Assembly: GCA_009787685.1 (NCBI GenBank) | Contig: WQSV01000067.1 | Location: forward strand, 1 to 7,286 | DNA from: Bacillota bacterium | Lineage (GTDB): Bacteria > Bacillota > Clostridia > Christensenellales > Pumilibacteraceae | Direction of reading: 5' to 3' | Length of the DNA stretch: 7,286 nt | Shown here: piece by piece, positions 1-6,665 of the stretch | Layout of the letters: every line of letters starts with the position of its first letter | Position numbering within the stretch: the first letter of the stretch is position 1 | Position numbers and translations under genes: made by a program | Notes under the pieces: generated by a model | Seen by the model: only the letters and a program-made list of their open reading frames with translations | The model's database searches: none | What the model was told of the DNA's origin: nothing

Positions 1-136
1 TTAAGTATCTTCGATGCTCTTGTTGGAGGTTGCTAACACTAGAGACACTACAACAGAGGAATTGAAGATGCTTGTCAATGCGCAATGTTTGTGGGTATTG
101 TTTCAAATAAAATTCGCAATCGATTGTGCATTGAAC
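1..136. other. Non-coding flank downstream of sdaA
   Basis: I see no gene of its own here on either strand. The stretch follows the sdaA stop codon on the minus strand. It contains the perfect 10-base palindrome CAATCGATTG at 117-126, which can fold with a TCGA loop. Read on the minus strand, it is followed by the T-rich run AATTTTATTTG. This could be a weak terminator for sdaA, but the stem is short and contains an A-C mismatch in the minus-strand RNA. Confidence 0.4.
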
Positions 137-1495
137 TTACAGAAGGTATCTCCGAACTTCTTTCGTTTTTTTGTCGATATTCTCCCTTTGCATTTTGTGA
201 ACATCATCCGATTTCAGAACAGCAAGACCACCTTTTGCGGTCTCTTTGTAGTATTCACACATCGCTTCACCCGTTCGCTTCATTGTGTCCAAAACAAAGT
301 CATAAGTCGTCGTGTGAGCGCCATTCATCAACAAGGCATAATGCGCACTAGATATTGCTTGGTTCGCAAATATTGCATTCCTCTCAATGCACGGAAGCAT
401 GACAAACCCTTCAACAGGGTCACAAGTCAAGCCAAGTGCGTGCTTCAATGCAATTTCAGCCGCATGTTCGATTTGATAATTCGTTCCGCCTTGAAGATAG
501 CAATATGCACTCGATGCCATACTCGCCGCGACCCCAATCTCCGCTTGGCAACCAGCAATAGCGCCAGATATTGTCGCATTAGTTTTTGCAATGTTTCCAA
601 TTAATCCAGCAATCGCGAGTGCTTCAAGAATTCTTTGTTCGTCATGAATATGCAGTTTTTCTTTTGCAAACCTCAAAACCGCAGGAAGAACTCCGCAAGC
701 TCCCAAGGTGGGGGAGGTGACAACAGCGCCCCTTGATGCATTCTGTTCAGCAACCGCAAGGGCATATGCTGAAAGCGTTCCGCTGTCGTGAAGAGACGAA
801 TCTAATTCTTTAAGCATTTCCGCCTTTTCAAACATTCGCTTTGCGCGCCTAAAATAATTAAAATGTCTTTTCGCAATCTTCGGATCAGACTCCAAAACAA
901 GTTCATTCGTTGAACTCAATCCTTCTCTAATCGCATCGCTCATCACTCTCCACGCGTCTTTAAGATGGTCATATAAATCATTGTTTTCAAACTCTTCAAT
1001 AAAATGAATCAGTGTTAAATCATTCTTCTTGCAGTAGTGCAATATTTTGTTCATGCTAATTCCGTCACTAAAAACTTCACCATAAATATCCTCACCCTCT
1101 TTAATCCCCATTTTCGTCTTTTTGCAAAGTCTCTCAATCGCTCCTCCACCAGTCGAAAAATAGGTTTCTTCTCCAAGCATATTTCCACTATCATCAAAAC
1201 CTTGAAGCATCAAAGTGTTGGCATGAAGTGTCTGCTCGCTTGCAATCCAATGAAAAATGATGTCGTCTTCAGTTAGTCCAGAAAACACATCAGTCAATCC
1301 CATAACAACGGCTCTGTCAGTAAAATGTCCCTCGCCAGTCAGTGCAAGAGAATTAAAGAGAGTCACCTCAAACTTCATGACCTTATCTTCTTCCGAAAAA
1401 CTCTTCGCGAACTCTTTCGCCGCTTTATATGGGCCTAAAGTGTGAGAACTCGATGAGCCTATTCCAATGTTGTAAATACCTTTTATGCTTCGCAT
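137..1495 (-). CDS. sdaA: L-serine ammonia-lyase (L-serine dehydratase), iron-sulfur type, single chain
   Basis: The enzyme deaminates L-serine to pyruvate and ammonia in the cytoplasm using an oxygen-sensitive 4Fe-4S cluster. Numbering from the chosen start (452 residues), the N-terminal beta domain begins with the SSSSHTLGP loop at 14-22 (most relatives have PSSSHT) and has STGGGAIER at 114-122. The C-terminal alpha domain has the GACGVLPAV motif at 265-273. Its three cluster cysteines are in AGCQAEIG (C316), LTCDPV (C358) and PCIERNA (C369). The 42 and 11 residue spacing equals that of C343, C385 and C396 in the Legionella enzyme. The start at 1495 puts 13 residues before the SSSHT loop, as in E. 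coli SdaA; an in-frame ATG at 1516 would add seven residues. Neither start has a good Shine-Dalgarno. The protein ends with a charged tail of about 25 residues and lacks the C-terminal cysteine of type 2 enzymes. Family call is firm; the exact start is less sure. Confidence 0.95.
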   Translation of the reverse strand: MRSIKGIYNIGIGSSSSHTLGPYKAAKEFAKSFSEEDKVMKFEVTLFNSLALTGEGHFTDRAVVMGLTDVFSGLTEDDIIFHWIASEQTLHANTLMLQGFDDSGNMLGEETYFSTGGGAIERLCKKTKMGIKEGEDIYGEVFSDGISMNKILHYCKKNDLTLIHFIEEFENNDLYDHLKDAWRVMSDAIREGLSSTNELVLESDPKIAKRHFNYFRRAKRMFEKAEMLKELDSSLHDSGTLSAYALAVAEQNASRGAVVTSPTLGACGVLPAVLRFAKEKLHIHDEQRILEALAIAGLIGNIAKTNATISGAIAGCQAEIGVAASMASSAYCYLQGGTNYQIEHAAEIALKHALGLTCDPVEGFVMLPCIERNAIFANQAISSAHYALLMNGAHTTTYDFVLDTMKRTGEAMCEYYKETAKGGLAVLKSDDVHKMQRENIDKKTKEVRRYLL

Positions 1496-1545
1496 AACAA
1501 TATTATTATGCCACATAAATAACCCGTCTGTCTACTAAAATTCGC

Positions 1546-1574
1546 TTGCACTTTTTTTTTAATTGTGATATTAT
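1546..1574 (+). promoter_or_regulatory. Putative pepF promoter with extended -10
   Basis: TTGCAC at 1546-1551 is a weak -35 (3 of 6). It is followed after exactly 17 bases by TATTAT at 1569-1574 (5 of 6), with TG two bases upstream (TGATATTAT), an extended -10. RNA would start near 1581, leaving a leader of about 137 bases before pepF. The spacer carries a T10 run at 1551-1560 region that may act as a curved or UP-like element. Confidence 0.5.
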
Positions 1575-1603
1575 AGTGAAACAATAATAAATAGCGTTGT
1601 CAA
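1570..1603 (-). promoter_or_regulatory. Putative sdaA promoter (perfect -10, distant -35)
   Basis: On the minus strand a perfect TATAAT lies at 1575-1570, which would start RNA near 1563 and give a leader of roughly 68 bases before the 1495 start. A perfect TTGACA also lies on the minus strand at 1603-1598, but the gap between them is 22 bases, too wide for an ordinary sigma-70 promoter. Either an activator helps, or the TTGACA match is incidental and the -10 box acts alone. The -10 box overlaps that of the divergent pepF promoter. Confidence 0.45.
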
Positions 1604-1687
1604 ACTTCCGTGAAAGAGCTAAGTCGCAATCGACAAATTGCGATTAATGAGAACCAAGATGTTTCTCTCACAAAAAATTGACACTGC
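1594..1687 (+). promoter_or_regulatory. Structured 5' leader of pepF
   Basis: Within the predicted leader, 1594-1603 (GCGTTGTCAA) can pair with 1678-1687 (TTGACACTGC) at 9 of 10 positions, counting one G-U pair and one mismatch. This closing stem encloses two local hairpins. The first is TCGCAAT (1624-1630), loop CGACAA, ATTGCGA (1637-1643), extendable by two pairs. The second is the weaker GAGAA...TTCTC at about 1650-1668. The arrangement looks like a three-way junction just upstream of the ribosome binding site at 1701. It matches no riboswitch class I recognise. I infer a regulatory leader; a chance fold is possible. Confidence 0.35.
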
Positions 1688-1717
1688 AAAAAACAAAAAA
1701 AGGAGACTTTTCGTCTA

Positions 1718-3490
1718 ATGAAAAGAAGTGAAATCGACAAAAAATATACATGGAATCTGGAGACCCTTTTTGAAAATGAGAAAGCATGGGAAGTTGAGCA
1801 TGATGCGGTCAAGGTCCTCATTCAAGAAATGCTTGCGTTCAAAGGAAAATTCTCACAAAGAGATGAACTCTTGAAAGCACTCAAGAAAAATGATGAAATC
1901 AGTCAAAGACTAATCAAAGTTTTTATCTACACTTTTTTAAAAAAAGATCTTGATGGAAGAGACGGCAATTCAGTTTCGCTTTTCTCAAGAGCAAACACTC
2001 TTTACGTTGAATATGCAACGGCGGTCTCATTCATGACACCAGAACTTGCATCACTTTCCGAAGAAACTTTGACCGCTCACATGAACGATAAAGAGTTTTT
2101 TGATTATTCTTATGTCCTTGAAGGTGTCATCCGTTCAAAAAAATACATATTGAGTGAAAGAGAAGAGAGAATCCTTGCAATGGCTGGAAAAACATTTAAT
2201 GCGTTTTCAGAACTTCACCACAACATTGAAGACCTTGATTTGCCACTCCCAAAAATTAATGTTAACGGAAAGAAAGAGCAGTTGAGCCACGGGAAGTTCG
2301 GGCTTTGGATGTCAAGCGATGACAGAAAGCTTCGAAAAGATTCCTATAATGGAATGTATGGCGCGATTAGATCACTCATCAACACTCTCGCAACAAACTA
2401 CTCCTCATCTGTCAACAAGGATAATCTCTTGGCAAAAGTTCGTGGCTACGAAAGCGCAATTGAAGATGCGCTCCACTCTCGCCATGTCCCAACAGGTGTC
2501 TATAACAAACTTGTCGAAAAAGCGTCGGGCGGACTTGACGCGGTTCATGACTATGTCGCTCTTCGCAAAAAACTGCTCGGTTATGACACTCTTTATATGT
2601 ATGACCTTTATGTCCCAATGTTTGAAAAAACAGAAATCAAGCTCCCTTATGACAAAGCCTATGACCTAATGCTTGAAGGACTAAAGCCAATGGGAGAAGA
2701 ATATCAAAAACTTCTCATTAAAGCAAGAGACTTCAGGTGGATTGATGTTTTTGAAACTGAAGGAAAAAGAAGTGGGGCATATGTCACTGGACAATTTGGA
2801 CTCAATCCATTTGTTCTTTTGAACTATCAAGAAAACACAAACAATATCTTCACCCTTGCTCACGAAATGGGTCATGCACTTCATTCTTATTACTCAAATG
2901 AAAAACAACCATTCGCAAAAGCAAGCTATGAAATATTCGTTGCGGAAGTCGCGTCAACTGTTAATGAAGTATTGCTCTTGAAACATTTGTTGAAGGTCAC
3001 AAAAGATGTAAAAATAAAAAAATATCTTCTTAGTTATTATCTTGACATGTTTAGGACAACATTATTTAGACAGACCATGTTCGCTGAGTTTGAGTCGGAA
3101 GCTCACCGCATGGAAGCAGAGGGGCAGGCATTAACCGTTGATAGTCTCAGTGAAGTCTACTTGAATCTTAACAAAAAATATTATGGTGAAAGTGTCGTTC
3201 ATGATGAAAACATCGCAATTGAGTGGGCAAGAATACCTCATTTCTACAATGCGTTTTATGTCTATCAATATTCAACTGGAATCATTTCAGCTGTTAATAT
3301 AGTAAGAGATATTTTGACAAAAGGCGAACCTGCTGTTAAGAACTACATCGAAAATTTCCTCTCAGCGGGTGGCTCAAAATCACCCTATGAAATCCTAAAA
3401 GATGCGGGCTGTGACCTAATGACAGATGCTCCATTCGACGCAGCATTCGCAGAGTTCAGAGAAACACTTGAAGAACTGAAGAAATTATAA
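1718..3490 (+). CDS. pepF: Oligoendopeptidase F, zinc metallopeptidase family M3B
   Basis: A cytoplasmic zinc endopeptidase that cuts short peptides (roughly 7-17 residues in characterised PepF), feeding peptide-derived amino acids to the cell. The catalytic motif HEMGH is at residues 382-386: H382 and H386 bind zinc and E383 is the catalytic base. The third zinc ligand is most likely E410 in the FVAEVAST segment, 24 residues after H386. A C-terminal substrate-binding motif typical of the family is at about 508-518 (HFYNAFYVYQY). The N-terminal half matches the PepF N-terminal helical domain. Length, 590 residues, is close to the usual 600, so the gene is complete. AGGAGA at 1701-1706 sits 11 bases before the ATG; it is the only clear Shine-Dalgarno in the window. 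Between it and the ATG, AGAC and GTCT could form a tiny hairpin. The gene is divergent from sdaA, consistent with a shared role in amino-acid use. Confidence 0.97.
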   Translation: MKRSEIDKKYTWNLETLFENEKAWEVEHDAVKVLIQEMLAFKGKFSQRDELLKALKKNDEISQRLIKVFIYTFLKKDLDGRDGNSVSLFSRANTLYVEYATAVSFMTPELASLSEETLTAHMNDKEFFDYSYVLEGVIRSKKYILSEREERILAMAGKTFNAFSELHHNIEDLDLPLPKINVNGKKEQLSHGKFGLWMSSDDRKLRKDSYNGMYGAIRSLINTLATNYSSSVNKDNLLAKVRGYESAIEDALHSRHVPTGVYNKLVEKASGGLDAVHDYVALRKKLLGYDTLYMYDLYVPMFEKTEIKLPYDKAYDLMLEGLKPMGEEYQKLLIKARDFRWIDVFETEGKRSGAYVTGQFGLNPFVLLNYQENTNNIFTLAHEMGHALHSYYSNEKQPFAKASYEIFVAEVASTVNEVLLLKHLLKVTKDVKIKKYLLSYYLDMFRTTLFRQTMFAEFESEAHRMEAEGQALTVDSLSEVYLNLNKKYYGESVVHDENIAIEWARIPHFYNAFYVYQYSTGIISAVNIVRDILTKGEPAVKNYIENFLSAGGSKSPYEILKDAGCDLMTDAPFDAAFAEFRETLEELKKL

Positions 3491-3560
3491 GAGTGTGAAG
3501 TGCGGAGTTTGAAATTAAGAATAAAATTAATTTGACATTAGCTCCAAACTCCACACTAAT
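3491..3560. repeat. Palindromic intergenic element, copy A
   Basis: It starts on the base after the pepF stop codon with GAGTG. AGTGCGGAGTTTG (3499-3511) pairs with CAAACTCCACACT (3545-3557) at 12 of 13 positions. The single C-A mismatch would be a G-U pair in minus-strand RNA. The AT-rich loop has its own inner stem, AAATTAA (3512-3518) with TTAATTT (3527-3533). It also holds the 15-base string AAAATTAATTTGACA (3523-3537), which recurs as an exact reverse complement at 7092-7106. No T-run follows, so it is not a standard terminator on the plus strand. Confidence 0.6.
3532..3560 (+). promoter_or_regulatory. Putative promoter of the lipoprotein gene, inside copy A
   Basis: A perfect TTGACA at 3532-3537 is followed after 17 bases by ACTAAT at 3555-3560 (4 of 6, weak at the first two positions). 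RNA would start near 3567, leaving only about 10 bases before the ATG at 3577. The -35 box lies in the loop of the palindrome and the -10 overlaps its right arm. The same TTGACA also supplies a TTG codon open into the gene; it is better read as a promoter box than as a start codon. Confidence 0.4.
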
Positions 3561-3576
3561 AAAACAAAAACAAACA

Positions 3577-4605
3577 ATGAAAAAACGATTAACCTGTCTA
3601 ATATCACTATCTCTCCTAATAGCGCTCTTCCTCATCGGTTGCTCGCCAAATACTGCCATTCATGTCACTGAGTGGTGGGCATATGACCCTATCCATGGCG
3701 ATAGCATTTTCATTGAACTTGAAGTGAGGTTTGATAGAACTGAACTAAGTCTTCTTGAAAACAGTTCAAGAGCAAATGGAACAAGATGGAATGGAGCTTT
3801 TTCTGGTCATATTTTTTTTCATGAACAAGGACAGTATTTCATGGAAGTTGGTGACGCTTGGAATGTTCGAAACTATTTAAGAACATTACTTGAACCGACA
3901 CCATTTAATTGGGTCACTATTAGTCAAAATTCAGACAACACCAATGAAGTGGTCTATCGCTGGAGAGCAAGATTTGATGTTGAATTTGAAAGCGATGCCG
4001 ACCCATGGTGGAGCGGTTTTCGCTCATTAACAGGCGAAAATGCTCCAAGATCTAATCCAGAAATGGAATCAAGATTGTTTTGGAACACTCACACATTTGA
4101 ATGGGAGCATCCGTTTAATTCCTACATCAATGATTTTCATCATGCCCAAGAAAATCCCGAAAGAGTCCACGGAGTTTTGATTGGAACAAACATCATGGAC
4201 AAACTTGCCAACGGTTGGGAGCAAATCGGGGCAGACGGAGGAAGACAGCTTTTGTTGCCATCGTTCTTTGATGCTTTTCCAATAGCGCGCTATCTCGATC
4301 TTGAGCAAATCAATTTGTTTTATCATTGGTATAACAACTCAAGAGTCATGACCAATGGAGTCCAAAGTCAACGAGGACAAAACACAGTTCACACTTTTTC
4401 AACAAGAATCGGACAAAGCGAACAAAACGACCAACTAATCCTTCAAATGAGAAGAGCGAACACAATTTCATGGAATATTCTCTCAATAATTCTTGGACTC
4501 ATAGTCAGTTTCGGAATCATTTATTTTGCCCTCCTTTTTAAACGTCAAAAAGAAAAGCCAAGCTCTCGTGCGGAAGACTATTTTCCGTATGACCCTAATG
4601 CCTAA
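3577..4605 (+). CDS. Predicted lipoprotein with C-terminal transmembrane anchor, function unknown
   Basis: I do not recognise the family. The 342-residue product starts with a lipoprotein signal peptide: MKKR, a hydrophobic stretch at 5-20, and lipobox LIGC at 19-22 with C22 the lipidated residue. A hydrophilic extracytoplasmic region follows, rich in Trp, Phe and Asn (for example TEWWAYDP and DPWWSGFRSL). A second hydrophobic helix lies at about 297-321, followed by KRQKEK and a short cytoplasmic tail ending YFPYDPNA. The protein would thus be held outside by lipid at one end and a membrane helix at the other. That topology resembles the DUF3153/LppM-like proteins, but I see no clear sequence match. 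The start at 3577 is chosen because it gives a normal signal peptide. It has no Shine-Dalgarno, only an A/C-rich stretch. It lies between pepF and dnaB with a palindromic element on each side. Confidence 0.85.
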   Translation: MKKRLTCLISLSLLIALFLIGCSPNTAIHVTEWWAYDPIHGDSIFIELEVRFDRTELSLLENSSRANGTRWNGAFSGHIFFHEQGQYFMEVGDAWNVRNYLRTLLEPTPFNWVTISQNSDNTNEVVYRWRARFDVEFESDADPWWSGFRSLTGENAPRSNPEMESRLFWNTHTFEWEHPFNSYINDFHHAQENPERVHGVLIGTNIMDKLANGWEQIGADGGRQLLLPSFFDAFPIARYLDLEQINLFYHWYNNSRVMTNGVQSQRGQNTVHTFSTRIGQSEQNDQLILQMRRANTISWNILSIILGLIVSFGIIYFALLFKRQKEKPSSRAEDYFPYDPNA

Positions 4606-4680
4606 GAGTGAACAGTGATTGTTAAATTAGTTTTAAGTTTTTAAAAATGAAGAACTAAAATTGACTACCACTTTTCACTC
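4606..4680. repeat. Palindromic intergenic element, copy B
   Basis: Like copy A it begins with GAGTG on the base after a TAA stop. GAGTGAACAGTG (4606-4617) pairs with CACTTTTCACTC (4669-4680) at 11 of 12 positions. The long AT-rich loop ends in AAAATTGACT (4657-4666), which parallels the AAAATTAATTTGACA of copies A and C with a four-base deletion. No T-run follows directly. The stem would form in the 3' untranslated part of the lipoprotein mRNA. Confidence 0.55.
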
Positions 4681-4688
4681 CATAAAAT
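4661..4688 (+). promoter_or_regulatory. Putative dnaB promoter abutting the start codon
   Basis: TTGACT at 4661-4666 (5 of 6) and TAAAAT at 4683-4688 (5 of 6) are separated by 16 bases. The -10 ends only three bases before the dnaB ATG at 4692, and no Shine-Dalgarno is present. If this promoter is used, the mRNA would begin at or inside the start codon. That implies leaderless translation, or else that dnaB is read mainly from upstream transcripts. Confidence 0.35.
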
Positions 4689-4691
4689 TTT

Positions 4692-6296
4692 ATGGAAAGA
4701 AACAGCCAACAATCTCAAAAACAACACCCAAATCTTTCAGCACGCGTCCTGCCGTCTTCCTACGAATCGGAGCAGGCAGTTCTCGGTTGCGTTCTGATTG
4801 ACGAATTCGCGCCCTCGCTGGTCTTGACGGAATTAAAATCATCGGATTTCATGTCATTTGCCCACAGAGAGATTTTCAATGCCGCTCAACACTTGACAAC
4901 AAATGACAAGCCTGTTGACGCGCTAACTGTTGCAGAAACCCTCAAAGGAATGGGAAGCCTTGACAGCATTGGCGGAATTCAATATTTGAACCAACTGACA
5001 AACCTTGTCCCGTCAGCAGCGAACCTTAAGCATTATGCTGGAATCGTCAGAAAAACATCAATCCTTCGAAAATTGATTGAGAGCGCAAATAAAATCAGTG
5101 ATAAAGCCTACACTGGAGACATGGAAGGGAACGCCCTTGCTTTTGCGGAAGCAGAGATCTTTTCGCTTGCCGAAAAACTTGACCAATCAAAACTAAAGCC
5201 GTCAAGCGAGGGAATGAGAGAAGCAATCGCCAGAATGGAAATGCTTTTCCGTGACCCAAATGCAGCTCGCGGAATACCAACAGGATTCAAGCGCCTTGAC
5301 AAGATATTGAACGGATTCCAAAAAAGTGACCTAATTCTTGTCGCCGCACGTCCGGGGCAAGGAAAAACTTCGATTGCCATGAATTTTATTCTGACTGCCG
5401 CACTGAACTCAAACAGAAGAACGGATGCAGGAAACCCAGATCCCTATAAATGTGCTGTTTTTTCACTCGAAATGGGCTCTGCCCAAATTGCAAAAAGAAT
5501 GCTTTGTTCAAGAGCAAAAGTAAACATGAAGAATGCAAACTCTGGTGACCTTAAGCCCGATGAATGGAAAAGAATCTATCAAGCAAAATCTCAACTAGAC
5601 AAAGCCCACATCTACATAGACGACTCTTCGCTCACAACTCCGGTTGAAATCCTCTCAAAATGTCGCCGTCTCAAGCGCGAAAAAGGACTTGACATGGTCA
5701 TGGTCGACTATTTGCAATTGATGTCAAGCGGAAAGAATCGCATTGAAAGTCGTCAACAAGAAGTCGCGGAAATAACTCGAACAATGAAAATAGCCGCGAA
5801 AGAATTGGATGTTCCAATTATTCTTCTCTCGCAAATGTCTCGTGACATTGAAAAAAGAGGAACGAAAAAAGAAGCAGCGAAACCTCAAATGTCCGACTTA
5901 AGAGAGAGTGGAGCAATTGAGCAAGATGCTGACATCATTCTTTTCATTCACCGTGAGCATGACCCAAGAGACATGACGATTGACGAAGAAACAAGAAACA
6001 AAGTTGAACTCATTATTGCAAAACATCGTAATGGTGAAACCGGTTCAGTCGACATGAAGTGGGAAGGTCAGTTCACCACCTTTAGAGATATTGACTACAC
6101 TTCCGAACCTCCACCACCGTCTCAAAACTCTGCAAAAGCATTCCACAGTAACGAAGGAACACCACCACCTCCACCACCATCAAACGACCCACCCCCGTTC
6201 GAGGTGGATTCTCCGTCAAAAACTGAATTCACAACAAAATCAGCAAAAGAACTCCTTGATGTCAAAGTTCCAACGGATGATGAAGACATCTTCTAA
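4692..6296 (+). CDS. dnaB: Replicative DNA helicase DnaB with extended proline-rich, acidic-tipped C-terminus
   Basis: The hexameric helicase that unwinds DNA at the replication fork. The N-terminal DnaB domain starts at LPSSYESEQAVLG (20-32) and runs to about 125. The RecA-like motor domain follows from about 190: Walker A ARPGQGKTS (219-227, K225), catalytic Glu in FSLEMG (E260), Walker B MVMVDYLQL (335-343, D339), sensor Q381 in LLSQMSR, the SDLRESGAIEQDAD motif (401-414), and the arginine finger in AKHRNGETG (R446). An insert of about ten residues (about 240-252) precedes the FSLEMG strand. The core ends near 468. The product is 534 residues against the usual 440-475. The excess is a tail (471-534) with proline runs at 473-476 and 491-496, a second Pro-rich DPPPF, and the final VPTDDEDIF. 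The start matches the usual N-terminus but has no Shine-Dalgarno. It is followed by a strong terminator. The usual partner rplI is not adjacent. Confidence 0.97.
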   Translation: MERNSQQSQKQHPNLSARVLPSSYESEQAVLGCVLIDEFAPSLVLTELKSSDFMSFAHREIFNAAQHLTTNDKPVDALTVAETLKGMGSLDSIGGIQYLNQLTNLVPSAANLKHYAGIVRKTSILRKLIESANKISDKAYTGDMEGNALAFAEAEIFSLAEKLDQSKLKPSSEGMREAIARMEMLFRDPNAARGIPTGFKRLDKILNGFQKSDLILVAARPGQGKTSIAMNFILTAALNSNRRTDAGNPDPYKCAVFSLEMGSAQIAKRMLCSRAKVNMKNANSGDLKPDEWKRIYQAKSQLDKAHIYIDDSSLTTPVEILSKCRRLKREKGLDMVMVDYLQLMSSGKNRIESRQQEVAEITRTMKIAAKELDVPIILLSQMSRDIEKRGTKKEAAKPQMSDLRESGAIEQDADIILFIHREHDPRDMTIDEETRNKVELIIAKHRNGETGSVDMKWEGQFTTFRDIDYTSEPPPPSQNSAKAFHSNEGTPPPPPPSNDPPPFEVDSPSKTEFTTKSAKELLDVKVPTDDEDIF

Positions 6297-6303
6297 AAAC
6301 ATT

Positions 6304-6336
6304 AAAGCGCATCTTAACAACAAGGTGCGCTTTTCT
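6304..6336 (+). terminator. Rho-independent terminator of dnaB
   Basis: AAAGCGCATCTT (6304-6315) pairs with AAGGTGCGCTTT (6322-6333) over 12 positions with one G-U pair and an AACAAC loop. The right arm runs into TTTTC and more T-rich sequence. It begins eight bases after the dnaB stop codon. The A/T ends of the stem mean it could also work on the minus strand. Confidence 0.85.
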
Positions 6337-6457
6337 AATTTCAATCAATCATTGAAAGAATTTCATTTATTAAGATTTTATTGCATTGAGTTAGTAATTA
6401 GGCATGAGAGAAAGGTGACCGTGTTCGTTGTTTGAAAATGCTGAACCTGTTTCTTCA

Positions 6458-6480
6458 CGTCTTGATGTTCAAGCGTTTTT
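6458..6480 (+). terminator. Terminator-like hairpin in the dnaB downstream gap
   Basis: CG, a bulged T, then CTTGA (6461-6465), loop TGT, and TCAAGCG (6469-6475) form a seven-pair stem followed directly by TTTTT (6476-6480). It lies about 145 bases beyond the dnaB terminator, so it would end a separate transcript begun in the gap. The short stem keeps confidence moderate. Confidence 0.45.
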
Positions 6481-6485
6481 AAAAC

Positions 6486-6506
6486 ACAACACCGTCTCCA
6501 TGACAA
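6486..6506 (+). repeat. Short motif shared with 7256-7276
   Basis: ACAACACCGTCTCCATGACAA here and ACAACATCGTCTCCGTGATAA at 7256-7276 agree at 18 of 21 positions, and all three differences are transitions. Both are preceded at a similar distance by CGTTTT. A match this good may arise by chance in a window of this size, so the pair is only suggestive. Confidence 0.3.
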
Positions 6507-6553
6507 TTCACGGGTCGAGAAAATCGAAAACAAAAAATTCAATAATCCGTTTT

Positions 6554-6584
6554 TTGACAGACTCTGTCGAAGTTAGTTTAAAAT
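6554..6584 (+). promoter_or_regulatory. Putative promoter of the YwmB-like gene
   Basis: A perfect TTGACA lies at 6554-6559. The -10 could be TTTAAA (6577-6582, spacer 17, 4 of 6) or TAAAAT (6579-6584, spacer 19, 5 of 6). The RNA would start near 6590, about 75 bases before the chosen start codon. The -35 overlaps a small inverted repeat, GACAG-ACT-CTGTC (6556-6568), which could be an operator half-site pair or a chance hairpin. Confidence 0.45.
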
Positions 6585-6665
6585 CCCGCCAGCAGTCAAT
6601 AATTTTTTGGATATCTAAAAAATTGGAGATGGTTTTCAGTAATGTTAAAACCACAACAAAAAACA

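Larger units (their letters stand above)
6337..6641. other. Gap with no convincing gene between dnaB and the last gene
   Basis: Besides the features listed separately, it contains the perfect hairpin TTTCAAT (6339-6345), CAATC loop, ATTGAAA (6351-6357). A candidate -35 TTGAAA (6352-6357) with a poor TTTTAT -10 (6376-6381) follows. GGTGACCGTGTT (6414-6425) can pair at 10 of 12 positions with AACACCGTCTCC (6488-6499). Open frames exist on both strands (plus 6428-6718; minus about 50 codons ending near 6515), but neither has a ribosome binding site or a recognisable product. I infer non-coding DNA, possibly with a small RNA at about 6388-6480. Confidence 0.4.

Noticed and set aside
14..604. Plus-strand open frame of 196 codons
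   Set aside because: It lies antisense to sdaA, whose motifs are unmistakable. The frame has no ribosome binding site and an unstructured, Cys/Arg-rich product.
3532..3576. TTG start adding 15 residues to the lipoprotein
   Set aside because: It would put a polar stretch before MKKR and spoil the signal peptide. The TTG belongs to a TTGACA promoter box and has no Shine-Dalgarno.
6091..6435. Plus-strand open frame overlapping the end of dnaB
   Set aside because: It is a frame shadow of the proline-rich dnaB tail: the CCACCACC repeats read as His/Leu runs. It also reads through the terminator.
6388..6480. SRP (4.5S) or 6S RNA
   Set aside because: The SRP core (GGAAGGAAGCA-type tetraloop region) is absent, and no long near-perfect rod like 6S is visible.
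6560..6600. tRNA- or tmRNA-like 3' segment (TTTAAAATCCCGCCAGC)
   Set aside because: No matching acceptor stem, anticodon arm or proper GTTCRA T-loop could be found on either strand.
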